Origin: Nymphaea colorata
Lineage: Eukaryota; Streptophyta; Magnoliopsida; Nymphaeales; Nymphaeaceae
Direction: 5' to 3'
DNA length: 64,000 nt
Assembly: GCF_008831285.2 (NCBI RefSeq)
Contig: NC_045151.1
Coordinates: forward strand, 4,895,544 to 4,959,543
Below, one piece after another: positions 1 through 13,298 of this stretch. The translations under genes and the position numbers were made by a program. The notes under the pieces were generated by a model that had not been told where the DNA came from, did no database searches, and saw nothing but the letters and a program-made list of their open reading frames with translations. Each line of letters begins with the position of its first letter. Position 1 is the stretch's first letter.

Positions 1-375
1 TGGAGGTGGAGCCACAACGTAGTCCTATAACAAAGCAAGGATGTGTTGCTCAACATACTCATTAAATAGAATATGCAGCATGTCGTGTAGCAATTAAATT
101 TGCTATTGGATAAAGTAGTTCTTGAAAATAAATCTTGATTATAAACCAGTTCAACTATATTGTGATAATTATGTAGCAATATTTCTTATGAAAATGGAGT
201 TGTTAGCTCAAAGAGTAATTATATAATGGTCACATACCATTATGTATACGAAATGATTGAGAAAAATGAAATTTCAGTTGATTATATGCTTACTAATAAT
301 ATGGTAGTAGATCCTTTAAATAAGAGTATTTCATAAGACTTGTTTGCCAAGCATGTAAGCGTATGGAGCTGAGAT
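1..375 (+). pseudogene. Ty1/copia RNase H relic
   Basis: Decayed 3' end of a copia polyprotein. Read in shifting frames, the plus strand gives the RNase H sequence LYCDNYVAIFL, then EMIEKNEISVDYM, then VVDPLNKSIS. These match the order of the copia RNase H C-terminus: the CDN-AAI block, the 'EKxEIS' block and the 'xADPLTK' block. Several stops and frameshifts break it, so it cannot make protein. A purine-rich stretch near 531-542 (AAGTGGGAGA) sits where a copia polypurine tract would lie. The 3' LTR may therefore begin near 543, but no LTR end is visible. The 5' part lies outside the window. Confidence 0.7.
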
Positions 376-1090
376 ACTTATGAAATGTTCCAATAGAAAA
401 ACCTTTTTAAGGAAAAGCTTGCTATTAACCTTGAACATATTAAGGTTATATTGGATAAACTAATTATGAAAAACTACATAGCTAAGATTAGGGAAGCCCA
501 CAATAGTGGGAGAAAACTGTCAGTTTCATGGCCAAGTGGGAGATATTGGATAGTGGCCACAAGCCATATCTTTTTTCACTTTGTAACTATGAGGGAGCCC
601 ACTCACAATTACGAGATAAACCTTTGCAAACCGTATTTCTAAAGAATTAGTTTTTCATTAAAAGATATTTGATTTACAAAATCTATTTCTTGATTTCTCT
701 CACTGGCCCTAACTGCAAGCTGGGCTTAAGGGGGAACCTATGATGTATGCTTTAAAGAGCCCAGCAACTTCTCTTTTAGGGTTGAGCATCGAATTACCGT
801 GGTTGTGGCCTCATAAAAGCAAACCCAAAATACACTCACCTTACTTTTTTGTCTCTTTCCCTACAGTTCTTTCATTCTCTTGCTCCTTCTCCTTTACTGC
901 CTTTAGCTTTCAAAATTTCTTGCAAGCATCTCTACAGAATGAACTCCTCCACTTGATATTGGTCTGAATTATCTCTCTTAACAGCTTCATAGAGGTAGTT
1001 CTTATTCTTCAATTTGACTAACCCTGCCCCTAGATTTAGTAATAGAAATATAAACTCAGACTTCATTGTTCATGTCCCAAGCAAATTGAA
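376..1090. other. Non-coding, possible remnant of copia 3' LTR
   Basis: No supported gene. The first 170 bases link the copia RNase H relic to its probable polypurine tract, and the following bases may be LTR. Short open frames here have no recognisable protein features. Confidence 0.4.
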
Positions 1091-1600
1091 CCCAAATAAT
1101 GCCTGTGGCAATCCAGCTGATTAAATCTTTGCACCCTTCCTCTTTCCAACCCTGTGCCACAATAATTTCCATGCATGTCTTCCAGTAGGTGTCTACCTCA
1201 TTTCACAGCGTATTGATCTTGTCATGTTGTGTACCATTCCTCAATTTCCACATGTGCCATATGGCAACATGAAAACAATTCTTCCACCATTTTTTATGAA
1301 CTCTGTTTCTAAACTTCTTTCTTTTCCACCATTAAAGTGCCTTTATAAGGCCTCCTTTAGGCACTCTATTCTCCCCGGATTTAGTAACTCTTTCTACTCC
1401 AAATGCTTTGGCTGATTGGGCATTTAAATAATAGATGTCACTCATCTTCCTATTTTTTTTCCACATAAACTACTACTGCATGAAGCCATGCTAAATCCAA
1501 GTCTTTTCAATCTGTCTTTAGTAGGTAGATCCCCTTCTACTCTCACATAGAGCATCTAGTTTGTTCTAGGATAGCTCTTTGTTTGCCATACCCCCTTCAC
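1090..1600 (-). pseudogene. LINE reverse-transcriptase C-terminal relic
   Basis: On the minus strand the stretch 1461-1545 reads VEGDLPTKDRLKRLGFSMAS followed by a C-S-S-S-L-C cluster. This resembles the zinc-binding segment found after the reverse transcriptase in plant non-LTR elements, where 'LPTxDRLxRxG' precedes a Cys pair. Further downstream in another frame (about 1218-1290) is FHVAIWHMWKLRNGTQHDK, which resembles the 'IWxxRN' block at the end of plant LINE ORF2. Stops and frameshifts separate the two blocks. Only this C-terminal piece is seen, with no endonuclease or RT core, as expected of a truncated and decayed copy. The assignment rests on motif order alone. Confidence 0.5.
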
Positions 1601-3105
1601 ACCAAGTTTTAGTTTGGCCTTTAGTTTTTATATGATCTAGAATGGAGGCTCTTGTAATATCTTTGCTATTTCCTCCATTACATGTTAGTCTCTCCAGCTG
1701 GTTTGAGCTGAGTGGTATTTGATGAGATAGATCGAGTCAAAGAAGAAAAAAAGCACTACCATGCAAGTTGTTTTCCTTGTATATTTTCATAGGAGATCAT
1801 TTCATAGGTCACCCAGCCATGAAATCCCCTAGTCTAGAAATCAATAAACTCTTCATAGCATGCTGAACTTTGATGGGATCAGATATATGTTTCATGTTGC
1901 TAGGTCACCTAGTCAAGGAGCGACCTGATCTCAATGCTCTTTATTCAACTACAAATGAACATGCCCTTAAACTCTCCTCCTTTATGCAGGCTTGGAACTG
2001 GCAATGGCCAAGTAAATACTGAACCAATGGTGGAGGTAAAAAAAATTCCTACTGGTTGCTGTGTTGGCTACAACCACTTCCAAGCAAGAGAGAAAAAGAG
2101 CATTTGGGGTGCAGTTTTGAAAGCTACCAAAAATGAATATAGAAAAGAGGACATCAACTTAGCAGACCAGCAAAACCAGGTAGCCACAATCAAAACTCAA
2201 GAGTGCTTTCTCTTATTTCCTTGCACATTATTAACTTACTTTTATACCTACCACGATAAGCAGCTAAATAGAAACACTAGTTTATAGACAAAAAAATTAA
2301 TACCCCTTCCAGAAATTCAATCAACATGAAACCAAACATTACATAATTTATATACTATATGTTGCAAGATAAAGAGTCTTCGGATCTGCCAACTGGAATG
2401 AAAAAATAACTCATGTGCATTTGCAAATAGATGATGAATATGCAGAGAAAGCTCAACAATTTTAAGAAAACTTCAATAATGAACCACAGACATGTTTCCT
2501 CTCAAGATAACCATCTAGAACAAACCTAAAACTGAAGTAGAACAAAGTAGTCCATAAGGACCTGATTAGATAACAGGCGCCCATACTATCTAAAAAATGT
2601 GTTTAAAACATGCCTAAGCATAAAAGGACATGCAATAAGTAGGACATACAATAAGTCTGATGACATCATGAGGGTGACAGGAACAAACCATGTGCCACAT
2701 ATAGCACCTAACAAGAATATGATGGTGACAGCAGTGGATCATGTATCACCTAGAACATCTTAAAGATGCATTTTTCGAGACGGTCTTCTTCATCTCAATG
2801 TGAAGCAATAAAGTTTTCACTTCAATGAGTGCTGATTTTGCATTGCTGGTCTTGGCGTGTTTTTTAATATGGTCATGTATACTTGTTGTAGTGTAGGTCA
2901 CCTTTTTAATTTATTTTTATGGCAATGCTTTTGATCTGAGTTGTTGGCTGCCTTTATTTATGTTGAATCCAGTACCATCATGCAAATCAATTTGTGAACT
3001 TAATTGGAGAGGCTGCAGATTCATAAGTTTCATGAAATATTTTCAAATTGGCTACTAAAGTAAAATAAAATAAAATAAAGTTCAAAATGCCTACAAAACA
3101 ATATT
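1600..3105. other. Non-coding, no recognised feature
   Basis: AT-rich DNA. The longest open frame (1934-2287, 117 codons) has no domain, no low-complexity repeat and no upstream promoter or splice context, so it is not called as a gene. Confidence 0.5.
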
Positions 3106-3435
3106 TTCTAACTTAGGAAGTGGATATGAGGAATAAGTCATAACAAACTATTTTGAGAAAAAAAATGGATGAAGTTAGTCAGGATTTATTATAGTCCTTC
3201 TTGGTAGAGTGATAGGCCACCTTTGACACAAGTATGGGTATGGATGTGGGTAAGTGTGTGAATTCCAGCAAAACAAAACTTTCTAACTTAGGAAGTGGAT
3301 ATGAGGATTAATCATAACAAACTATTTTGAGAAAAAATCGATAAAGTTAGTCAGGATTTATTTGGGTCCTTCTTAGTGGAGTCATAGGCCAGTTATGGCA
3401 CAAGTATGGGTATGGATGTGGGTAAGGGTGTGAGC
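3106..3435. repeat. Two-copy tandem duplication, period about 175 bp
   Basis: The sequence beginning TTCTAACTTAGGAAGTGGAT at 3106 is repeated at 3281. The copies share internal landmarks in the same order: 'CATAACAAACTATTTTGAG', 'GTTAGTCAGGATTTATT' and 'AAGTATGGGTATGGATGTGG'. Substitutions and small indels show that the duplication is not recent. Confidence 0.8.
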
Positions 3436-3746
3436 ATGGACATGGGTGCAGAGCAATTTCAGGAGACACGATAAACAATTTACACTTCAAAAATTATACC
3501 ATTCAGCACCTATCTTTTTAAAGTAGCAGTGCATGTAAATTGCAAAGTGACATATTCCAAAGCAATGCAAATGTAGTATAACAATATGTACACTCACATG
3601 CACTTGTGCACACAAAATCGTGACCCTAGCTGTACATATCGGTGCACACAAAATTGGTAAAATAGCATATCATTTGTATTTTTTTGTACCATATGCCTAG
3701 TCAGAGAAAAAGGCAATTTTTATCAATAGCATGTTCAAATTATTTT

Positions 3747-3771
3747 GTGTGTGTGTGTGTGTGTGTGTGTG
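3747..3771. repeat. (GT)n microsatellite
   Basis: An uninterrupted GT run of about 12 units. Confidence 0.95.
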
Positions 3772-4016
3772 ACATCTATGTATTTTGTTAAGCAAACACA
3801 ACCATATCCATCATTTGGTGACCGTATGATATGAATATGCTATTGCTACAATTATGTCATTGTTTGTTTGTGATGCATTTATCAATAACTTTATTGGGGC
3901 CATGAGAGTGGTAGGAATAATGAAATATTATGCCATGTTATAAATTTTGGTGTGAATATATAAGTGCAAGGGAAGAACCACAATTTTTCTCTTGGGGGCC
4001 AAACATTTGAGGGAAT

Positions 4017-4131
<115 letters not shown>

Positions 4132-4420
4132 GGTGCCGATTCGATCTTTTAAATTTTCATATGGCCAAGTTTACATTTTTTAAAGATATTAACTTGTGAA
4201 TTATTTCTCTTCAAAATTTAAGGAGGGCCATGATGCCTATTGGTTATGCCCCTGCATCAGTGTGTATTAGCGTGCATATGGATATGATTTTCCAATGCAT
4301 AAGTACATGTGAGTGTACATTGTGGTCTACGCTATATGTGTACTAGTTTAAAAGTTTTTTGTTTTCAGTTTGAATATATTACTACTATAAATGAGAGGAG
4401 CTAAAACATGCTACATTCAA

Positions 4421-4422
<2 letters not shown>

Positions 4423-4477
<55 letters not shown>
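4423..4477. repeat. (TA)n microsatellite
   Basis: A near-perfect TA run, followed directly by a short GA run (about 4480-4495). Confidence 0.95.
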
Positions 4478-4480
<3 letters not shown>

Positions 4481-4499
4481 AGAGAGAGAAAGAGAGCCT

Positions 4500-5990
4500 A
4501 TAAAATGGCAATACATAACAAAATTTGGAGACAAGAAATCTCCTAGATACAAGAACAAATCGCATAGAAGAATAAAATATAAAAGACAACAGCATAATAA
4601 AGCTGAATAAGAGAGGTGGGGAGAGAGTGGATAGATGAAGCGGGAAAGTCACCCAACAGTAAGTGAAATATGGTGCCGTAGCCGAATAGCAAATTAGACA
4701 TTACCCTGCACAAGGCAAGCCATAGAATCCAGCAATGAGGAGGTGCCCCTGTTGTTGTGCTCTTCCCAAATGCACCACCAAGAGGATATAAGTCACAGCC
4801 TCCAAACACGACCCCAAGAAAAGGCAAGTAAGAGGAAAGGCAATAGAGAAAAAGAAGGTGAATGGAGGGCGGGTCTAGAAGGCTACGAACAAAAGAAGGT
4901 CATGCAGAGGCAAGAACATTATAAAAGAAAGGGTATGAGGTAAAAAGGTGAACCTAAGTCTCAACCACAGCAAGGTAGATGAGACACTGATTAGCTAGAC
5001 TAATGCCTAGGCATTGTAGGTGGTCAAAAAAGAGAAAAAAAAAGTAGAAAGGGATGTATTGCCCTTTCGATGGATCTATGTTGGGCTGTCTGATTCATTT
5101 TCATTGGATGACCCTAATTTATTAAAAAAATATGATGTGTCTTACTTGGTACCCGATGAGATTGTGTTCTCCCACCCGCTCAAACCGTTCCCCCTTTGCA
5201 CCCTTTTTCCTCCCACCAGCTGATGCCCTGTCCTCAGAAGATCAATCATGCACTGTCTCCAAAGACATAGTGAGGCAGTCGAAACTTTTAGTCAAAACTT
5301 CCATGCCCAACACATTTGATTTTTGTGTACATTAAAGGGCTACCAGAGAGCAGCCCCTTTCAACTGGAATGCATAGGTCCTTGCCATGGCCGACACACTG
5401 CTACCAATGTTTCTTTCTTTGAAACAAAATGGGAAACTTTGATTCAATGAGATAAATCTGGGCTGTTTTTTTTTCCTTTGTTAAAGGGAATGCTATCGTG
5501 TGCATCGGCCATGGTTATGGTCGATGCATCAAACAGCCCCTTTTATTAAGTGCCAAACCCATCCCGATGGCTAAGGCACTGGTTGCTTTTATTTCTGTTT
5601 TTGGTTCTTCTTTTATAAGATGAAATTGAAACAAGGAAGAAACATATTCAGCTCCTTATGTATTTGATGGTCCACATAGTTGCATTATGATGTTACGAGG
5701 ACATTGAAGGCAAATTTTATTTGCACACCTCAATGTGTCTTCTCAATATGTTGTCTTAACACATAGGCTGGCACTTGCATTCAAGTACACACTTTATTTA
5801 TTGAATTCATGATCTATGTTGCAGAGGTCCTCTCCTTTTCTATTCCTGGTCATGGTATAATTCTTCCAAAATGGCATGCTGAAGGTTCTCTCGAACACAA
5901 ATTTCCAGGTCCTTATGGTGAATTTTGTGGGGCTAATTTTGTTGGCTTCTTTTGCATGTGTAGGGGAAACTTTATATGTTAAAACCATGA
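4500..5990. other. Non-coding intergenic DNA
   Basis: No supported gene. Short overlapping open frames on both strands between 4543 and 5335 show no domains. The segment 5333-5550 contains 'GCCATGGCC'-type words near each end in opposite orientation. No clean terminal inverted repeat or target duplication could be drawn. Confidence 0.45.
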
Positions 5991-6112
<122 letters not shown>

Positions 6113-6519
6113 AACTGAACATTTCGAAAGTGCTGATAGAGGCAAGCTTAAAGCATCTTTTTTTGCCATAGAAACTAAAGAAACATTTGCCTCACATTTA
6201 CTAGTCCCACTATCTTTCATTTGTTATTAGCATATGTTTGATCCTATATTATGTATTTTATATTTCTATGTCACTGGTTTCTCAATATTGCCACTGATGC
6301 ACTTGTAGATTTCATAATTTTACCCTTTAAAAATCATTCTTAAGTTGGTGTCGTGTTTTTGGTTTGCAGCCAAATATAGCAGCTCTTGAGCTAAAATTGA
6401 ACAAAGGCATTTTGCATGTTGTAGAAAAATGGGAAGATGGTGTTTACATGTACAATTTGCATCTTTCATGGAGACCATATAAATGAAACTTGTTTATCTA
6501 TGCTCGCCTCTATTTCCTT

Positions 6520-9091
6520 GTACAGGACTCCAAGAGACAAGACCCAACTTGTCGATATGAGGTCTGACCATTCTTGGTGCCCTTACCAAGGGTAATTAGA
6601 CCAAGGACTAGACTAAATGTGTCATTCCTAAGTCCAAACATCATCCAAATCTTAAGAAAGTCAAACATGCCCTAGTTTTGAAGTCATGCATATTTTTAAA
6701 ACCTAAGTTGATCTTGAAATAGACTAATGTATAAAAACAATTAAATCTTGATATTTGTTCATGTCTAGATCATCATAGATCAATGCAAATCGATACTCTA
6801 AATCTAATATGATGCATATAAAACTAGGTCATTTAGACCTGTAGTTTGGTCTCTACTTGAGTTAGTTAAGGAATGTTAATCTACCTAGAGAAAATAGGAT
6901 CTGAATCCAAATCTTGTAATAATAATTTGAGAGATTTTTATTCTAAACTGAAATAAGAGATATCATAGAGGTTCAAAATATCATATCACATTATTGAGAT
7001 TCAAAAATCATGATTCAAGGTCAAAGACCATATAATTTGATCTTCTAATTTCCAAATTCTGAAAGAATAGATCCAAATATGATGATTAACATGATTCAAA
7101 GTCTTATCTTGAGTCTAATTGTGTGAGTATCGATCTAAGATTCATAATACAAAGCTCAATGTATAAAATATGATACAAAATCTAAGGCTTGGGATCTAAG
7201 ATTCAAATTCAAAGGTTTGAGATTCAAAATCTGATATCCAGAATCTAAGTTCCATAATCCAAGATCCACAATGTAATGTTTGAGATCCAAAATCCAAGTG
7301 TACTAGACTTGGGTTTAATATCATGGTTTAGATCAACATAAGGTTCATGACTGATTTCTAATTGTTTTCGAATTGAAATCCAAGGTCTGAAAAGACGAGG
7401 AATAGGTCAGTTGAAAGGACTAGGTTCAGTCTTTCCTACACTAGCCTGAACCTAGCTGGGGATGGGTTTGATTGTAGTGAAAGTCTTTGGTCTTACAGAC
7501 TCAAACCGTATGGTTTAGGATGCAGACTTCATTCATTAAAGAATTTGATTTTTTTGAAAAATATCGTAAAAAACTATGATTTTCAAATGTTTATTATGTG
7601 AGGACCAAACTGGATTCAGGTTTTCACATACCTGGCCTAATGTCACATGGTATGCTACTAGGCTAACCCAGTTTGGTTTCAGACGAGGGGTGCATGTGGG
7701 TGCAAGATGCTCCAAGTGCATGCTAAAATAAATATGTAATGCATAACTAATTAAATCATAAAAGAAATGCTATGTATTTGCATGTTTTAAGCAAAAACAT
7801 TAAAGGGACATGGATGAAAGGGGCATACCTGACCCCTAAGCATGTCCTAAACACATTAAATTAAATCTATACTAAGAAAGCAAATAAGATAAACTAAAGC
7901 ATTACCAAAGCAAATAAAGAAACCTAGGAACTAAGCAAGAAAATAAACTAAACTAAACATGCTAAAAGTAAAAAAGAAAACTAAAACATGCATTAGAAAA
8001 GAAAGGAAAGAAAAACACTAAATTGCAAATAGAAAAAGAAAGAAGGGTGAAAAGAAATTATCTGAACCTGGAGACCTGCCTAAGCCTGCTCCCACGACCT
8101 CTGCACAAAGCCTGGTTAGGTTTAGGTTGAATGCTAATGCAACCTGAACCAAGACATATACCAAGGACTCAAAAAATTTAACTTGTTTGAGCTAAGCCTT
8201 TTGAGTACTCTCAACTGAAATTTTACCAGATTGTATGTTGTTCTCTAGGGAAGCTCAAGTACGTGAAGTGAGAGGGGGAGCCCTATTTATAGGAGATGGG
8301 GGGGAACCCCCACTAGAAATTTTCAATGTACGGTTAAACTCCTAAACCTTCTCCTCACTCCAAGAAGCACAAAACCTTGGGGTAAAATGTGTTTTACATC
8401 AGAAAAATGTCAGTGGTGTTCTCATCAATGATCTGAATTCAATTTTGTGAAAAGCAGTACGTGCACGAAGATGTGTTCATCGATTCATGATAAAGGATTC
8501 AGATTGACATTGAGCATGAAGGATGAACGATGCAAGAATATGAAAAAGAGAAAACACACATTAAAATCATAGTTCGAAACTGATATGAAATAGAAAAATG
8601 TTCACTTCGGTCATTTACGAATACTAATTTCAATTATATTTGCGCTAGAGTACTCAGCAAAGAATTTGGCACGTTTCAAGTGCTTTCGTGCGAATTGACA
8701 TTAAGCATGGAGTGAGAAAAATCATGGTGCATTTTTAAAACATAATGGGCATTGAGCTCACATGACGATCTTGGATTTGGGTTTGATACTAAGACCTAGA
8801 TCTGGGTCCAAATCTAAAGAAGATTCTAGAAAGTGGATTTAGATATGATTTTAAAATCTGGATCATGACTTGATATTTGAGATTTGAAATTTGGAATAGT
8901 TGATCTAGGTCTATAAAAATAGATCTTAGATCTCAGACTTGGATAAAAATTGGGCATAGATATAAAATATGGATAAGGAAATTGAAATCCGAAATGACTT
9001 GAACTTGGACCTAGCTCGACCTAGACTAGGTCCAGCTTTGAAAACTGAGTTCAGACCTAGGTTGGGCATTGGTTTACTGGGCTCAGCCTCG
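6520..9091 (-). repeat. Possible decayed LTR related to the Tat/Ogre family
   Basis: At 6555-6612 the words GAGGTCTGACC, GGTAATTAGACCAAGGACTA and surrounding bases match the outer end of the intact element's LTRs (compare 21125-21185), in the same orientation. About 1.7 kb further on, at 8277-8295, the minus strand carries TATAAATAGGG next to a CCC-rich block, placed much as the LTR TATA box is. The right part (about 8760-9090) is rich in 'GGATTTGG/AATTTGG' words like the inner LTR end. Termini and target duplication are not visible, so this is an inferred old relative that was later interrupted by the solo LTR at 9097. Confidence 0.35.
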
Positions 9092-9096
9092 GTGCT
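9092..9096. repeat. Target-site duplication (left) of solo LTR, GTGCT
   Basis: GTGCT directly precedes the LTR terminus TGTTAACACC and is repeated exactly at 13294-13298 after the other terminus. Confidence 0.9.
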
Positions 9097-10430
9097 TGTT
9101 AACACCCCAAATTTTTTCACATTAAAATTAAAGCAATGTCAAAATTTTATGCAAAAAAAAATGTAAAATGCAATTGCAAAGCCAATTTCGAATCTAAACA
9201 CAATTTGGATTCAAATCATGAATTTGACTCATGACACAAAGCCCAATGCAGGATTACGAATCCAAACTGTGTTCAAATTAGGATTTGACATCCAAATCCA
9301 ATTGTGAAATTCACATTTTGACTTAAATCGGAGAATTGGATCTCAATTAGTCTAAATTGCTAGGTGGGACCCACGTGTGGGCCCCACCTAGCCCGTGTGG
9401 TCAAGAGCCCCCAGGGGTCACACACCTCATTTTAAGAAAATATATATATATATATATATTCTCAATAAAATGAAAAAATCATTTTCGATCATAAATGAAT
9501 GATATCATAATTAGAAACCTAGGAAAAGAGAAATAATTATGCATCTCTCTCTTCTTTAACTAGGTCCTCTTTAAAGATGGGTCAATTTTCGAAAAAGCAA
9601 TAATTAGGCTGGTCAAACCCACTTAATTCAAGTAGGTTCGACCCTATTGCACCCAAATCTTATGCTCAGCTTGGCCAAAAAGGTAGGTCTGTCTCACGAT
9701 CCAATTAATAAACTAAAATAAACTTTGACCAAATCAAGCCCACTTTGACAAAGTACAATTTAGCTCAATTAAGAGTTTTCTTAGCTTAAATTCATCAAAT
9801 TACCTCAAACAAAGTCAAACTACTCGCAAATGGGCTTTGACTTTGGTCAATTGGTCAAAATTGACCAATCTAAGTAATTTTGACCTTCTATGATCAAATT
9901 GAGATTACAAAGCCTAAAATTAGTTTATAAAAGGCACATATACATTTGCATTTGTCAAATATAAATTAAATATCAAATTAAAATTCAATTTTTCAAACCA
10001 AAGTTTAATTCAATTGAAATCTATTTTCAATCAAGTTTTGGACGAAAATACCCTTTTCGAACCAAATTTGATAAAATTTTCAAATTTTATTCAAATTAAA
10101 TTGAATTATCATAATTCAATAGCAATTGGAGCTTAGCAACTAGGTTTTAACCTAACAAGCTTCATTTCAAATAAAAAATAAATAAATGGCACAAAATAAG
10201 GCAAAACCCTGTGCAAGGTCATTTTCGTCCAAAATTTTAGTCAAAGTTGGTCAGCTCGGTATGAACCAAGGTTGACCAAACCTAACCCAACCCACCTAGC
10301 TCGTGTAAAATGGCATAAGAATGATTAAATAGAGCCATTAAAAACTCATTTAATTCATTTTCCATCTCCCTATGCCTTGATTAATCTTTCAAGAAAAATT
10401 AAAGAAGGTGGTTAAACTCATCTCCTCCTC

Positions 10431-10438
10431 TATATAAG
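10431..10438 (+). promoter_or_regulatory. TATA box of the solo LTR
   Basis: TATATAAG follows a CTCCTCC tract. The same arrangement occurs in the two LTRs of the full element, so this is the ancestral LTR promoter. Transcription would run rightwards into 10.5-13.3 kb. Confidence 0.65.
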
Positions 10439-11403
10439 TCTCCCTTTGGCCACCAAGGAAGGGGTGGGGATGAAATTTTTGAGTATTTCACCAAGTTGCT
10501 GCAGCCAAGGAGCTAGGAGGGAGAAGCCAAGGAGGAGAAAGAAGATTCGTCCAAGCCTTTTTCCCCCCTCTCTCTCATTTTCTTTTTCATTTCCTCTATT
10601 CTCTCTATCGGGTTTGCTAAGTGTGGGCGCTTAAGTGAACCCTTACTTAGGATTTTTGTGGAGAGAAGCTCTCTTTTTTCCACTACAAATTCCAGCAAGT
10701 AAGTTATTCTTATTCTAGCTTTGGTAAGCTCAAATCCAAGCTTGGATTCTTGCTTACGATTGCTCGATTTAGAAAACAAGTGAAGAAGAAGATCAAGCAT
10801 CAAGACCGACCACAAGGTAGGTAATTTTAACTAATTTCTCGTCTACTTTAGCTTCTTGTTTTCATTTTAATTTCAGAAATTTGTGGGAAGGGTTTATTTT
10901 TATTTATTTTATAGCTGAGAATGATGTCCAGCTAGGAAGAACCTATGATCAAATGTACATGTTAATGCATAATGCATGCATAAGGCGGTTTTTCTAAAAG
11001 ACAAACCCATGAATCAAATTTTAGAAAGGGCCCCAAGGTCACGTTCCTTTCAAAACAACCAACTTAAAAGCTATTTTGAACTCCCCACCATCAGAAAAAG
11101 CCACGGTGAGAGAGTAATTCTACTGCAATATATATGACGAAAAAGTCATATAAGGATGGATGCATTCGCATGCATGTAATCCACCTTTGTATGGCGAAAT
11201 TAAGGATGGACTAACTTGAGCATTCATTCATCTTTTTCTATTTAAAGTTATTTTGTTTCATGTTTTTTTAATTGATCAAAGGTAGTAGGGGAGATTTGAA
11301 ACAAGTTTTCAATCTTCCTACTTAAAAGAAATCAGCTATGAATCATCATGATTCATGAGTTATGTGGTCCCTTGATAAAATTTCATTTTGAAGAGTAAGG
11401 TAC

Positions 11404-11422
11404 GTATATGTATATATATTGT

Positions 11423-11463
<41 letters not shown>

Positions 11464-11465
11464 AT
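11404..11465. repeat. (TA)n-(GT)n microsatellite inside the solo LTR
   Basis: TA units followed by about 12 GT units. The sister LTRs have only short TATATA/ACATAC versions here (near 22435-22465 and 35412-35445), so the tract expanded in this copy. Confidence 0.9.
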
Positions 11466-13298
11466 ACAAGCTCTTGGTAAAAATCATTTTCCTCTCTTAA
11501 ATCAGGTTGGAACACGTTTTCAAACTAGTTTTTAAGAAAATGGATCATTTTTATTGATTTTCATAATACAAAGTTATGAAATCACTTTCATTTCATCTTA
11601 AAATTTGTTTAATTTCAGCAATCCATACATAAGGTGTATGTAAGTTGTTGAAATCATACTATGTTTTATTGGAATTAGCTTAAGAATGTCAAACTTTATA
11701 TATTTGCAATGTCAATTTTCAGCCACAAAGTGGCTAGGTTTTAAAGAACAATAAAAAGGTTCTACTCCTACCTAATCGGCTTTCTAAAAGCCTTTTAGAA
11801 ATTTCTGATTTCGTTCACCAATTTTCAGACTTACATGTGATTGATTGAGTCTCAAAAACAATGTATGATCACATTTCAAAAACCCTAATTTTGGTATCCC
11901 TTAAAGAACAAGATCAAAAGTGTTTTCATAGTCCAAGAAATGAATGGATCTTTTAGGATAAGAATTTGAAATTTTGTTTGATCTTGAAGAGAAAGAAAGG
12001 TTCTTAGAACTCCATGACCTGAATGACAATATATGGCACATGATTTTTGCTAACTTGGATGTTTAGTTCATATGACAAGTCAAACACTCTTAGAATGAAT
12101 ATTTTAATTTTAATCCATTTAAATCAGAATAAAATCTGATTTTTATAACAATTTTGAGGAAAAAGGATGATATCCATGTTTTTTCTATATTTTAAAGTTT
12201 TATTTCATCCTCATTTGCCTAATCCTTAATTGTTTTGAGTTTCTTATCCATTACTCAAGCTTGTGGACTGCATCTCTAATTCATGTGCTTAATAATATAA
12301 TAAGCACATTTAGAGAAAGTTCTACATTTTAATTAAAATCAATCTTTATGTGTAGATTGTATGACATGTAATTACAATGAATGGACGTTGAGAAATTATG
12401 AAAGAGTGGAGAATAAATGTTTTATATGAATGAATTTTGAGAGATTATGAGAGAAAGAAGGATGAATGTCTCATATAGTTTTCCTTTCTATTTCATGCAT
12501 TCACTTTCACTTAAAACCAATAGCACTACATGCACATTCTCAAGAAATTAAGTGATTCAAATTTGAGTTGCAAAAAGTAATCAAGTCATATTGCAACAAG
12601 AATTTGTAAACTTCAGTTAATTAAAAAAACACAAGCAATGAATTCATAATCTTGGCCAAAATATGTTTAGAAAACAATATGTATTCTAACAATTTGGAAC
12701 ATATGTTCTATCAAAAGAATGAACTCTACCTAACCAAATCACACGATTTGGCAAAAGAAGAACTCAAAATCAATTTTGTTTGCTAAGGAAACTTAGCTAT
12801 TTTCCCAAAAGTTGATTATAAGATGATCATCGTTTCAACTCATGAATCATATTGAGTTCAGAACAAAGAACTCAATCTCAAATCTTCAAAATTTATAAGA
12901 ATTGTGGATTTCAAATCTAATGACACCAAAACAATGGTTTTTAAATCAATTTAAAAACCCTTCGATCTTCAAAAGGAATTCACTTTGAAAACAAGTTCAA
13001 TCACTTCTTGAAAATGAACTTTGGTTATTGAATCTAACAAATCGCTTTGGTTCTTGAATCCAAAAACCTCAATGCATAAGCATATAGGATTTGCATCAAT
13101 AACTCATACATGATCCAAGTAATCCTTAGTTCTTGGTCCAATTACCCCTGTTAAAGCATCAGGAATGGTTGGACCTCGTACCCACGGCGGATCCCTTTCT
13201 CTTAAAATTTTTTTTCCTCAAAACCCTCAATTTTAAAAAAAATTTGCTGATTCGCATTTTGACCCCCTTTGAGAAAGGGGTGGGATGCAAACAGTGCT

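Larger units (their letters stand above)
9097..13293 (+). mobile_element. Solo LTR (about 4.2 kb) of a Tat/Ogre-type Ty3/gypsy element
   Basis: It begins TGTTAACACCCC and ends GGGATGCAAACA, the same termini as the LTRs at 21020-24694 and 33976-37730 but on the opposite strand. The whole length follows those LTRs: the ACGTGTGGGCCCCACCTAG block, the TATA box at 10431, the GACCGACCACAAGGTAGGT leader site near 10803, paired TA/GT runs near 11400, and the terminal CGGCGGATCCCTTTCTC block near 13180. No internal domain is present and GTGCT flanks both ends. This is the structure left by recombination between the two LTRs of a full element. It carries more indels than the other two copies, so it is probably older. 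Confidence 0.93.

Noticed and set aside
1934-2287. 117-codon plus-strand ORF as a gene
   Set aside because: No recognisable protein features and flanked by transposon relics.
5333-5550. Possible MITE with AAAGGGCT ends
   Set aside because: The ends match for only eight or nine bases, the order of internal words does not mirror well and no target duplication is seen.
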